In this document: one piece after another, positions 11,640 through 20,317 of the stretch
Layout: every line of letters begins with the position of its first letter
Position numbering within the stretch: the first letter of the stretch is position 1
NCBI GenBank assembly: GCA_948567375.1
Contig: OX419761.1
Location: forward strand, 23,934,501-23,998,500
Source: Lunularia cruciata
Taxonomy: Eukaryota > Streptophyta > Marchantiopsida > Lunulariales > Lunulariaceae
DNA length: 64,000 bases
Direction of reading: 5' to 3'
Made by a program: the position numbers and the translations under genes
The notes under the pieces: generated by a model
What the model was told of the DNA's origin: nothing
What the model saw: only the letters and a program-made list of their open reading frames with translations
The model's database searches: none

Positions 11640-12299
11640 TGCAAAATATGTTTTGGGCGGCAATGGATTGATGGATGAAACTCTTAGAGACACCCTCGAG
11701 GAGTTATGGGAACTGGGAACTTCCAAATTGGAGGACCTTGGAAGTACTAATAAATTGTGGGTTAAGTAAAGTTAATATTCCACTCTAAGGACCTTAGGGA
11801 TCTGCAGGATATGCAATTTGACCAAATTATTGATGGTAGTTCTAGTAGTCCACGATAAGTAGGCAGTTTCACGTTGGTTTCAAGTTCAAGCTACCCGTCC
11901 TCTTTTGCATCCACTTAGATTGCATCTTCAACAACATAGCTCAGTAACAGCTAGGGGACTTGGATGCAAGAGCATCCAAGTCAGGAAAGTCTGCAATGGA
12001 GTTCTACCGTGCATTTCCTGAGAATGTAAGCACTTCAAGGGAATTTCATAAGAATTAACCATTCTTTTCTAAAGAATACATTTAAGTATCCTAAGAATGT
12101 GATCATCCAACTTGTTGTGTATGTTAAATCAGTACTTTATGTACAAATCATTAACTGATGGTCAGTCCCCAAGAAAAAAGCACAAACGAAAGTTTGTAAC
12201 CCAACATCTGAAGAAGGATTCTGAGCTCATGGGACGACAGAGAGGAGATAACATATTTGAAATATTACAAGCTTCTCAAGAGGACAACATGTCATTTGA

Positions 12300-12524
12300 C
12301 CAGCATCAACCAGCGGCAGCGCATCATTCAACCAGCATCAACCAGCGTCAACTAGCAGCAACCAACGGCAACCAGCGCCAATGAGATTTGAGCTTCAAGC
12401 GCCATCAAGTGGCTATAGGTGGCGACGAGCAGCAATGAGCAGCGACGAGCAACAACAAGCAGCGACAAGCAACAATGAGCAGCAATGAGCAACAACAAGC
12501 AGCGACCAGCAACAACGAGAAATG
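12300..12524 (+). repeat. CAACCAGCGGCAACC and GAGCAGCAA low-complexity arrays in Q
   Basis: Degenerate tandem units built from CAGC, CAAC and GAGCAGCGAC words. A shorter block of the same kind lies at 11369-11430. This is probably replication slippage within the transposon. Confidence 0.75.
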
Positions 12525-12588
12525 ACAATAAAAATCACATTTCATCCTAAATTAACATATTAAATCCCATATAAATCGTGTTCCCGCT

Positions 12589-12709
12589 CGTCTAGTGCAT
12601 AAATTTGTCAACTTTTGATTACCATGTGTATTCTCGAACACCATGGATGCTCCTTTGGTGGCCTTGGTCGTCTAGTGCATAAATTTGTCAACTTTTGATT
12701 ACCATGTGT
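12589..12709 (+). repeat. 41-bp direct repeat in Q
   Basis: CGTCTAGTGCATAAATTTG... occurs at 12589-12629 and identically at 12669-12709, separated by 39 bp that share partial similarity (GGTGGCC...). This is a local duplication inside the transposon. Confidence 0.85.
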
Positions 12710-13044
12710 GTTCTTTTTGGTGGCCATCACTTTCACTCTAACCGTAAACGACAAACTTTATTAACCCTAATATGTAATCAATGCACTACGGAGTGATAAC
12801 GGAAAATTCCTTATTCCTTATTTTCTACAAACCACCTCATATGGAGTGTGCTAATAATAAGGAACTTGGCCTGAACTCCATAAAAATACCTTTTCTACCC
12901 CCAGTCACACACCGTTCCCATTAAGTCAACGCTTTGTAACTATCTATATGAAAAGTTAAGAAACTTTGTATAACTATTTCTGAAACCCCCTATTGTATGA
13001 AATACTTCTCCATTAGCTCCATCAATGTTGTTTGAAGCTTGTCT

Positions 13045-13692
13045 TATAACATCCATTTGTGCATGTATGTGCTATTATGATATTTAGTTTGGTGTTAGAA
13101 GTAATTGAAAGATATTTCTTATATAGAAATAAAGGAGGGTTATAAATAAGTTATGATTAGCTAAATTTTGTCATAGACAAAATAGATAAGACCTTACTTT
13201 AGAGGAAGTGGAAAAGATGAGCACCACTATTTTGGATTCTAATATATTGACTTGGTATTTTCCTAGGTGTTTATCTTTGAGGAAAGAGTTGAGAACTCTT
13301 GGACCCACAAGCCTGATTGTTTTAGATTCTTCTATAGTCCAAAGAAAGCCCATGTGAAGGAATCCTTGACTTAGTGGTTAGGTCAAGATAAGATCACATG
13401 CTTAGGAGAATATTCCCATGAGTATGGATATTCCTTTAGCTTTTTGACTTTATTTGACTTTTAGCCTAGTAATTTGAGTTACTCTAGTAATTAGTAACTT
13501 TGATGCATAACTATTTCAAAAGTATAAAAACTAGGGGTGAGGAGGTACTCATCATCTTTCATTTGCAACTATAACTCCCTCATTGAGTTCTCTAGTGCGC
13601 AATGGTTTGAGTCTTGGAGTGTTAGCCTTGAAGAAGTATGATGGAGTTGGGATTCTTTGCCTTCTTAGTCCATGGTGCGCTACCATAATAAC
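13045..13692 (+). repeat. Element C 5' LTR, first part (interrupted by B)
   Basis: Starts TATAACATCC (decayed TGTAACA) and matches 32330-32962 and 60544-61195. A TATA box (AGTATAAAAACTAG) lies at 13521-13534. It runs to the ATAAC duplicated by B insertion at 13688-13692 and resumes at 19309 with CATCATAGGTTC, ending GCTCACA at 19350. Confidence 0.88.
13688..13692 (+). repeat. 5' target site duplication of B (ATAAC)
   Basis: ATAAC immediately before TGTAACA. The identical ATAAC follows the 3' LTR at 19304-19308. The uninterrupted site (CTACCATAATAGCC, CTACCATATTAACC) is visible in the C 3' LTR and in C2. Confidence 0.95.
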
Positions 13693-14089
13693 TGTAACAA
13701 TATGGAGTTTAGTAACGAAGTTAGTCGGGCTTACAAAGTAGAGAATAAGACAAAATAGCATAGAATATTCTAGAAGTATCTAAGAAGCTTCTTGGGAAGC
13801 TTCCCAACTAGTTAACTTACGCCCTAAGCAGGTAGCTTCTAGAAGCTTCTAACTAGCTTAGCTTGCACTCCAAGTAGGCGGCTTCTAGAAGGAAGCTTCT
13901 TGGTTAACTTGGCTTGCACTCCAAGAAAGTAGCTCAAGGAAGCTTCTTGAGAAGCTTCATGGGTCTTGTATGCTACCTATAAATACCAAAGCCGAAGCTC
14001 ATGCTAGGCATTTGGAGTTTTCCCTCATTCAAGTGTCCCAATGTGAGTTTCCATTCTCCTATTTCTCTCCTTGGTTTCGGTCTTTTACA
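13693..14089 (+). repeat. Element B 5' LTR
   Basis: 397 bp, TGTAACAATATGG...TTTTACA. It lacks 4 bp and 12 bp present in the 3' LTR. The U3 part is dense in GAAGCTTC and TTCTAGAA palindromes. The TATA box TATAAAT is at 13978-13984, so transcription probably starts near 14010. Confidence 0.95.
13978..13984 (+). promoter_or_regulatory. TATA box of B 5' LTR promoter
   Basis: CTATAAATACC in the LTR, preceded by GAAGCTTC palindromes and followed about 105 bp later by the LTR end. It is conserved in A (near 3749) and in the B 3' LTR (19192-19198). A likely Pol II core promoter. Confidence 0.7.
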
Positions 14090-14090
14090 T

Positions 14091-14102
14091 TAGTATCAGA
14101 GC
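14091..14102 (+). promoter_or_regulatory. Primer binding site of B (initiator tRNA-Met type)
   Basis: TAGTATCAGAGC, one mismatch from the TGGTATCAGAGC complement of the initiator tRNA-Met 3' end, starting 1 bp after the LTR. It primes minus-strand cDNA synthesis. Confidence 0.85.
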
Positions 14103-14111
14103 AAGAATGGG

Positions 14112-14327
14112 ATGGATGGAATTTATGGACCACCAAATCCACTTCCGCCAAACTATTGGGACTTTCATGTCCAGATATTACCAAAGCATTGTTTCACAGA
14201 ATTCATCACCTCGCGCTTTGGGCAGGATTTTCTACATATGATCACCGTGTCAGAGGAACCCTTGATACTTCCAATTGTAACTTATGGAGAACAATGGACG
14301 TGTTGTATCTATGTGTTAATCAATTAG
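14112..14327 (+). CDS. Leader ORF (ORF0) of element B, unknown function
   Basis: 71 codons, MDGIYGPPNP to IYVLIN, lying 10 bp after the PBS and in the same frame as gag. The start is the second ATG after the PBS and is conserved in F (6378) and E (about 34966, minus). The peptide has a proline-rich N-terminus and a hydrophobic C-terminal half (LILPIVTY then a Trp/Cys segment). The B frame ends at TAG 14325-14327. In F the equivalent codon is GAG and the frame runs on to the TAG shared by all copies (14340-14342 in B). A related pair of ORFs occurs in D. No family is recognised; it may be the gag N-terminus or a small separate protein. Confidence 0.6.
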   Translation: MDGIYGPPNPLPPNYWDFHVQILPKHCFTEFITSRFGQDFLHMITVSEEPLILPIVTYGEQWTCCIYVLIN

Positions 14328-14360
14328 ATAAATTGAGGGTAGTGGAATAGAGTAGTAGTG

Positions 14361-15291
14361 ATGGCGGCAATACCGGATGTCATCCTTGCAATGCAACAAC
14401 AAATCAAGCATCTTACTCAATTGTTGGATGAACGAGACCAGCAACGACGAGAATAGATAGACAGAGCGCCAGTTTGAGATGGAGAAGATCGCATTCAATT
14501 TCTGAAACCCAAGGTGTTTGAAGGCAAGAATCTTCCAGGCACAGTGGAGAATTTTGTGTTTGACTGCAAATGTTACTTTGAAGCCACCAATCTTCAAGAC
14601 GAGCGAAAACACATTCTCTTGGCTTTTAGCCAATTGGATGGCGTGGCAAAACTTTGGTGGCGATTCCGAGTAGAAAGAGCTGAACAACAAATTGTTACAC
14701 CAATTTTGACATGGGCAAAATTCAAAGATGCAATACTTTGTTGATTTCAAATTATAAATGCCACCCGAGCCGCACAAGATAAATTGGCGGAGTTGAGGCA
14801 GACTGGTTCAATGAGAAGCTACATCACACAATTTCAGAACATCATCATGCAGATTCCAGATATCCAAGAAGGTGGAGTTCTGGATCGATTTGTGCAAGGA
14901 TTGAAGTCACAAACCAAATTGGAGGTGACTAGACCATGCGGGAGCCACAAAACGTGGAAGAAGCCATGCAATTGGCTGAGCGTTTTGATTCCTTGGTTGT
15001 GACAACTTAGTCTCGACCTTGACCTACACAAAGCCTACCAGTATCACGAGTGGAAGGACCGGTACCAATGGAGATTGATGCTATCCAACGAAGACCACTT
15101 GGCACATGAGATAGAGAAAGATTACGACAAAATGGAGGTTGCTTTTATTGTTGCCAAGTTGGACATCGCATTGCTAAATGTCAACTTAGGAATGGGTGAC
15201 CTCGACAAGTTGCCCAGATGGAGTTTGTGGAACAGAATGATCAGGGAAATAAAGAATCCCAGTAGGAGATTTTGAGCCGCCTACTGGGAGC
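14361..15291 (+). pseudogene. Element B gag
   Basis: Starts ATGGCGGCAATACC, with a coiled MQQQIKHLTQLL segment, then the retrotransposon gag (capsid) domain about 14500-14920 (VFEGKN, FEATNLQDE, LDGVAKLWW, IITPILTWAKF). The nucleocapsid zinc knuckle CFYCCQVGHRIAKC is at 15140-15181, a perfect CX2CX4HX4C. Stops at 14457 and 14743 and a frame change near 14930 break it. Gag assembles the virus-like particle and the knuckle binds RNA. Confidence 0.88.
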
Positions 15292-15684
15292 TTGATTAGT
15301 TCCAATGGGATTGAAGGCTTGACCTATGCAAGTTTGCTTCACTTGCAAGGTACGATATCTAATTGGGGTTGTAGGATTTTGGTTGATTCTGGAAGTTCAA
15401 AGAATTGCATGTCTATGCAAGTAGCAAGGGAATTGGGTATTCCTATCAAGCCGGTGTTTGGAAGTAGTTTGATGATGGCGGATGGTAGAAAGGGTTCTTC
15501 ATTCCGCACCTCAAATCCTGTTACCTTCAAGATTGGGAAGGAGTATTTGGAGTGTATGAGGTTTGTAGTGGCACCTCTACACTATGATATCATTTTGGGT
15601 CTACCTTGGCTTGAAAGTCATAAGGTTCAATTCGATTGGACCCGACGACAAATTCAAGTACAACACCAAGGTAGAAAATTTGAA
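15292..15684 (+). pseudogene. Element B protease
   Basis: Retropepsin-like aspartic protease domain, open in this copy. The active-site motif LVDSGSS is at about 15379-15399 and the ILGLPWLE block near 15593-15616. It follows gag in frame (FEPPTGSLISS), so gag and protease were one polyprotein. It cleaves Gag-Pol in the particle in the family. Confidence 0.88.
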
Positions 15685-15727
15685 TTAGGTTGTCTGGCAC
15701 CTTTGAGTAAGATACCTAAGAATAGTC

Positions 15728-15907
15728 AGTCCCAAGATGGGAAGTTTGTCGAGAAGGTAGCCATAGAGCAAATCTAGAAGGGAGATGAGTCCCAAGATAA
15801 GAATTTTGCCAAGAAGGCAACCATAGAGCAAGCTTGGAAGAGAGATGGGTCCATGGAAGGGAAGTTTATTAATGAAGCGGCCATAGAGCAAGATTTGGAG
15901 GAAGATA
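15728..15907 (+). repeat. Three 60-bp in-frame repeats between protease and RT of B
   Basis: Units at 15728-15787, 15788-15847 and 15848-15907, each AG/GGTCC...GGAAGTTT...CCATAGAGCAA, coding for 20 residues with a GKF...AIEQ core. A fourth partial start (AGTCTGTA) follows. Unit 1 has a TAG at 15775. They form a linker between protease and RT. Confidence 0.9.
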
Positions 15908-17567
15908 AGTCTGTATTTGTGGTGTGGATCAAGCCGATTGCACAAGAACAATATGAGGAGGGCCAAGAGCCTCATCAAGCAATGGTTGATTGGATAGTTC
16001 AGGAGTTTGCAAATGTGTTTCCGGATGATCTGCCAAAGGGATTACCCTCCAATCAAGGTATGCCTTTCAAGATCAAGTTATTGCCAAGGAGTACTCCAGT
16101 GAGTAGACCAATCTATTGGCTCTCACCAAAGGAGTTGGAGGAGTTGCAAACAACACTTACAGAGTTGTTGGAGAAGGATTTCATACAACATAGTACCTCT
16201 CCCTAGGGAGCACTGGTACGATTTGTTCCAAAGAAGGATGGAGGACTTTGTTTCTGTATTGATTATCATGGACTCAATAAGCAAACCGTGAAGAATGCAT
16301 ATCCCTTGCCTCGGATTGATGACTTGCTTGATCAACTAAGCAGAGCACGCTACTTTTCCAAGCTGATCTTTGAAGCGGCTATTAGCAAATTCCTATTGAA
16401 GGAGAGGACGTGCAAAAGATTGCTTTTCGCACAAGGTATGGACTTTCTGAGTGGAGAGTTCTACCCTTTGGACTCACTAATGCTCCTGCAGTCTTCATGG
16501 ATCAAATGCATCGGGTGTTGGAGGGACTATTGGATCGGTCCGTGGTGGTGTTCTTAGATGATATCTTAATCTATAGCAGGAAAGAGGCAGAACACGTGAA
16601 TCATGTGTGAGAAGTCCTAAGACGACTACAACAATGGAAATTTTACTGTAAGAAGTCAAAGTGTGTTTTTTGGCAGAAGGAGGTTACCTTTTTGGGTCAT
16701 AAGATCTCATCAAAGGGGATCAAGATGGAAGAAGAGAAGATCAAGGACATTACTGATTGGCTTACCCCAAAGGATGCTACAGAAGTACGAGCATTCAATG
16801 GATTGGCCAGTTTTTACCAACAGTTCATCCACTATTATGCTCACGTGGCTGCACCATTGACTGACCTCTTGGGAAAGAACTCAAGCTTCCAGTGGACCAC
16901 CAAGCATGAAGAAGCATTCCAGAAGTTAAAGCATATGGTGTCTTCAAGACCTATTCTTCAACCATATGATCCTCAACTACCTTGTGTGGTTGATTTTGAT
17001 GCTTCTAACTTTGCAATTGGAGCTGTGTTGCAACAAGAATTTCCAGATGGACTACATCCTATTGCCTTTGTGTCTTGCCGACTAAATACAGCTAAAATAA
17101 ATTACTCTGCTCGAGATCGAGAACAACTTGCAATGGTATATGCCACCAAGGTATGGAGGCATTATCTCTTGGGGAAACAAGTGATCATGTGAACTGATCA
17201 CAAGCCATTGTTGCAGACTTTACACTTGGAGCACATGAAGAGTTGGCATCATCGATGGGAAGAGCAACTCCAATTGTTTGACATCAAACTTGAGTACAAA
17301 CCAGGTCGGTTCCATGTCATCCCCGATGCTCTATCACGACAACCTGATTTGAAGGATCTTCCTCTCATCACGGCGGCAATTACAACGGTGTCCATTGACC
17401 CTAAGGTCCATAATGCATTTCAATCAGCTCTACAACAAGATCCCTTCTTCCAAATGGTACACGGTTGTCTAACAATATGTGACAAGGAGTACAACACCTT
17501 CTCTTTCAAGGAGGGCCTTTTATTCCATGCAGACCAGATATATGTTCTAGCCAGAGGTGATCTTTGA
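15908..17567 (+). pseudogene. Element B reverse transcriptase and RNase H
   Basis: RT: DDLPKGLP near 16024, PKKDGGLC near 16229, YPLPRIDDL near 16300, PFGLTNAPA near 16463, catalytic FLDDIL near 16549-16566, LGHKISS, GLASFY. RNase H: VDFDASNF near 16990 (first Asp), REQLAM (Glu), TDHKPLL near 17195 and PDALSR near 17322. Stops at 16204 (TAG in place of Trp), 16608, 17190 and 17565, and one lost base near 16366, interrupt it. After that frameshift RT, RNase H and integrase stay in one frame. Confidence 0.92.
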
Positions 17568-17570
17568 CTT

Positions 17571-18641
17571 GTGCACCTTCAAGAAGCCCATGATTTACCA
17601 ATAGCTGGTCACATGGGAGTAGACAAGACCTTGGACACCCTCCAACGCCAATGGTGGTGGCCCAACATGACACAAGATGTTCGAGACTTTGTCCGATCAT
17701 GTGAGAGCTGCCAACGGAACAAGGCCAGCAACCAGAAGCCGAGTGGACTCCTTCAACCACTTGCCATTCCATCTGCTCGCTGGGAGCATGTGAGCTTGGA
17801 TCTCATCACATCCTTGCCAAAGACAAAACAAGGACACACTGCAATCGTGGTATTTGTGGATAAGCTTAGTAAGCAAATCCACTTGGCACCAACCTGTGAT
17901 ACCATGGATACTCCAACCTTAGCACAAATCTACTTCAACAATGTCTTCAAGCATCATGGGATGCCACGTGTACTCATCTCCGACCATGATCCTCAATTTA
18001 CTGGGAAGTCTTGGCAAGCACTCTTCCAGATACTTGGCACCAAGCTTGCTTTGTCCATGGCCTATCATCCTCTGACTGGTGGACAAACTGAACGCACAAA
18101 TCATACATTGGTGGATATGTTGCTTGCCTTTGTCAATGTCCACCATACCAACTGGGATGAATGTCTTGTAGCTGCAAAATTTGCCTACAACAATTCCAAA
18201 CAGGCAAGCACTGGATTTTCTCCCTTCTTTCTCAATTTTGGCCAAGATCCACTTGTTCCTGATTCTCTTTTTGCTCCCCCTCCATCTCAGGTTCCTCATA
18301 CTTCCACATTCTTGACCACTATATCCCAATCTTTCCAACAAGCCAAGTCTCACCTCCTTGTTGCTCAGAATTGCCAAAAACAATATGCAGACCACCATCG
18401 TCGTGATCTCACCTTTGAAGTTGGCGATAAAGTCATGTTATCCTCTAGTAACCTCCCTCTCCCACTTGATACCCAAGTTCGTAAACTTGCTCCTAATTGG
18501 ATAGGACCCTTTGATATCACCCACATTGTCTCTCCTGTTGCTTATCAACTTGCCTTGCCTTGTCACATGCGTATCCATCCTATCTTTCATGTTTCCAAGT
18601 TGAAACCCTTTGTTCCTAACCCCTCTTCCTTTTCCTCTTGA
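17571..18641 (+). CDS. Element B integrase, 356-codon open segment
   Basis: Longest intact pol segment. The zinc-binding HHCC motif is H7, H14, C44 and C47 (CESCQ). The DDE core has D77 (SLDLITSLP), D138 (ISDHDP) and E174 (GQTERTN), with exactly 35 residues between the last two, so all catalytic residues are present. The C-terminal FEVGDKVML, GPFDI and HPIFHVSKLKPF blocks are the GPY/F-type module of chromovirus integrases. It is cut off upstream by TGA 17565 and downstream by TGA 18639; the chromodomain follows in frame. It inserts the cDNA into host chromatin in active relatives. The codon before E174 is ACT, so this Glu codon lacks the CpG context. Confidence 0.92.
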   Translation: MHLQEAHDLPIAGHMGVDKTLDTLQRQWWWPNMTQDVRDFVRSCESCQRNKASNQKPSGLLQPLAIPSARWEHVSLDLITSLPKTKQGHTAIVVFVDKLSKQIHLAPTCDTMDTPTLAQIYFNNVFKHHGMPRVLISDHDPQFTGKSWQALFQILGTKLALSMAYHPLTGGQTERTNHTLVDMLLAFVNVHHTNWDECLVAAKFAYNNSKQASTGFSPFFLNFGQDPLVPDSLFAPPPSQVPHTSTFLTTISQSFQQAKSHLLVAQNCQKQYADHHRRDLTFEVGDKVMLSSSNLPLPLDTQVRKLAPNWIGPFDITHIVSPVAYQLALPCHMRIHPIFHVSKLKPFVPNPSSFSS

Positions 18642-18680
18642 GTCCAACCTCCTCCTCTGCCTATCCCTATCAATGATCAT

Positions 18681-18854
18681 GAGGAGTACGAAGTTGATTG
18701 TATCCTTGCACGTCGTCATATTCAACGAGGCCGTCGCCAACATACAGAGTACAAGGTCCTTTGGAAAGGGTATCCCCTTCATGATGCCACATGGGAACCT
18801 CTTTCCCACCTCCAAAATGCACAGATGGCCATCAAGGAATTTGAAGCTTCACTG
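18681..18854 (+). pseudogene. Element B chromodomain
   Basis: In frame with the integrase after one TGA. EEYEVDCIL, then EYKVLWKGYP with the canonical WKG, then ATWEPLSHL. This is a chromodomain, the hallmark of chromoviruses, which in studied members directs integration to marked chromatin. All core aromatic positions (Y, W, W) are present. Confidence 0.9.
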
Positions 18855-18875
18855 GCAACGAGGATGTCACCAACT

Positions 18876-18888
18876 AGCGGCGGGGGAA
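18876..18888 (+). promoter_or_regulatory. Polypurine tract of B
   Basis: AGCGGCGGGGGAA directly before the 3' LTR. E and K keep decayed versions (complements at 8025-8038 and 51263-51280). Confidence 0.75.
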
Positions 18889-18890
18889 TT

Positions 18891-19303
18891 TGTAACAATA
18901 TGGAGTTTAGTGACAAAGTTAGTTGGGCTTACAAAGTAGAGAATAAGACAAAATAGCCTAGAATATTCTAGAAGTATCTAAGAAGCTTCTTGGGAAGCTT
19001 CCCAACTAGTTAACTTATGCCCTAAGCAGGTAGCTTTTGGAAGGAAGCTTCTAACTAGCTTAGCTTGCACTCCAAGTAGGCGGCTTCTAGAAGGAAGCTT
19101 CTTGAGAAGTTTCTTGGTTAACTTGGCTTGCACTCCAAGAAAGTGGCTCAAGGAAGCTTCTTGAGAAGCTTCATTGGTCTTGTATGCTACCTATAAATAC
19201 CAAAGCCGAAGCTCATGCTAGGCATTTGGAGTTTTCCCTCATTCAAGTGTCCCAATGTGAGTTTCCATTCTCCTATTTCTCTCCTCGGTTTTGGTCTTTT
19301 ACA
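18891..19303 (+). repeat. Element B 3' LTR
   Basis: 413 bp, TGTAACAATATGG...TTTTACA, followed by TSD ATAAC at 19304-19308. TATA box at 19192-19198. It contains six GAAGCTTC, one GAAGTTTC and two TTCTAGAA palindromes between 18966 and 19172. Confidence 0.95.
18966..19172 (+). promoter_or_regulatory. Cluster of heat-shock-element-like palindromes in B U3
   Basis: TTCTAGAA at 18966 and 19085; GAAGCTTC at 18982, 18994, 19044, 19094, 19153 and 19165; GAAGTTTC at 19106. Each fits the GAAnnTTC or TTCnnGAA dimer of heat-shock elements. The cluster ends 20 bp before the TATA box. Adjacent pairs such as 19153-19172 also form 9-bp-arm hairpins. Perfect three-unit elements with 2-bp spacing are not seen, so heat response is a hypothesis. 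Confidence 0.45.
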
Positions 19304-19350
19304 ATAACCATCATAGGTTCATCTTGAGTGAGGAGACCAGCCAGCTCACA

Positions 19351-19372
19351 TTTTTGGTTCTGTTGCAGAGAC
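19351..19372 (+). promoter_or_regulatory. Primer binding site region of C
   Basis: TTTTTGGTTCTGTTGCAGAG directly follows GCTCACA. It looks like a decayed form of the GGCGCCGTTGCCGGGGA primer site common in plant Tat/Athila elements, with CpG positions changed to TpG or CpA. C2 has a similar decayed site at 61236. Confidence 0.45.
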
Positions 19373-20317
19373 CTCTTTAGGAGGCAATTCTATCTTAGAC
19401 AAAAAGAGGCTCTAAGAGCTCACTTGGAGAGAACATTAGGAGAGGAGAGTGCTGAACTTATATAACAAAACTTGGACCCATTTGTATACCTTGTAGTTCA
19501 TTATGATATCTTTGAGATGGTTTTGTACAGCTTGTATACATGAGAGGATTTGGAGAGATTGTGTGAGGTGGATTGTAGATTTTGGAGATTATGGTAATTT
19601 TGGGCTAAATCTCAAGTTTATGATCTAGACTTGAAGTTTCTGCACATGATATCTTGGGTTATCCTTAAGTTATCACATTTGAAATTATTTGTGAAATTAT
19701 GTGAGAAATAATGAGCACATAGTGGGCTAGAACTTTTTGAAAGTGATAGGGTAAACTGCTCCCGTAATTGCATGCTCTGTGGAAGTTTATATAGAGTCTA
19801 CTATTTCTCCAATTTTCAATAGATTTTTTTGAAACTTTCCAAGAGAATTAAATGTGTAGTATTCTACCTTTTGGCCTAGAAATTGGAGATAGGTCATTTA
19901 TAGGTAGAAAGTTATGAGTTTTTAAAGGGAGGGAGGTAGTTTCAGACCAAATCTGAAATATGTGTGTTGAATAGAAAAGTGCCTAGGCCAAATGGATTGA
20001 TGAAAAGATTTAAAATTTTGCAAGGGAAGATGCCTTAGGATTGTTATCAACTATGAAAAGTTTTAAAGAACTATGACATACTAGCTGAGAGAATTTAGTG
20101 ACATTGTGAGGAAGAGTCAATTTGGCAAAGATCTCATTAGATCTCATGCATGATGAATGTGAGAGCAACAAAAAGCATGTATGAGTGTTTAGACTCATCT
20201 TGGGAACATGAAGGGTCACCAAGAATGGAAATTAAGGCCATGCAAGGTTCCCCAAGGGTTTTATGTGATTATAAGAGTGGATGTGAGGAAAAGAGAGTTT
20301 AGAAGAGAATTTGAAGA
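19373..20317 (+). other. Leader of element C without clear coding
   Basis: About 0.9 kb between the PBS and the zinc-finger-like ORF. The same sequence, diverged, is found in C2 at 61258-62199, so it belongs to the element. I see no conserved reading frame in it. Confidence 0.6.

Larger units (their letters stand above)
10756..12991. mobile_element. Transposon Q: 2.2-kb element with 18-bp terminal inverted repeats
   Basis: The ends are a perfect inverted repeat, AGGGGGTTTCAGAAATAG at 10756-10773 and its complement at 12974-12991. The flanks are ATT (10753-10755) and ATT (12992-12994). Removing the insert and one ATT restores the length of the homologous RT sequence in B exactly, so the 3-bp TSD is well supported. 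A 3-bp TSD with G-rich ends suggests PIF/Harbinger, though the usual TSD there is TWA. No transposase reading frame is visible, so Q is non-autonomous. The interior holds low-complexity CAGC/CAAC repeats, a 41-bp direct repeat and a 93-codon ORF of unknown origin. Confidence 0.88.
13693..19303 (+). mobile_element. Element B: near-complete 5.6-kb chromovirus in the C 5' LTR
   Basis: Complete LTR retrotransposon layout: perfect 5-bp TSD ATAAC, LTRs of 397 and 413 bp, tRNA-iMet-type PBS, leader ORF, gag, protease, RT, RNase H, integrase, chromodomain, polypurine tract. By hand alignment the LTRs differ by 11 substitutions and two indels (4 and 12 bp), mostly transitions, making it one of the younger insertions here. 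Stops and at least two frameshifts break gag-pol, so it is not autonomous as it stands. It serves as the reference for the A/E/F/G/K family. Confidence 0.95.

Noticed and set aside
12421-12524. CRISPR-like or regulatory repeat array in Q
   Set aside because: The repeats are short, irregular CAGC/CAAC words without spacers, in a plant transposon.
13171-13353. 60-codon minus-strand ORF inside the C LTR
   Set aside because: It lies within a non-coding LTR and is not preserved in the C 3' LTR or C2.
14316-14777. 153-codon minus-strand frame opposite B gag
   Set aside because: Antisense shadow of the gag frame, with no conservation as protein in A, E or F.
17919-18398. 159-codon minus-strand frame opposite the B integrase
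   Set aside because: The sense strand encodes the intact DDE core here; the antisense frame has no recognisable domain and breaks in A and E.
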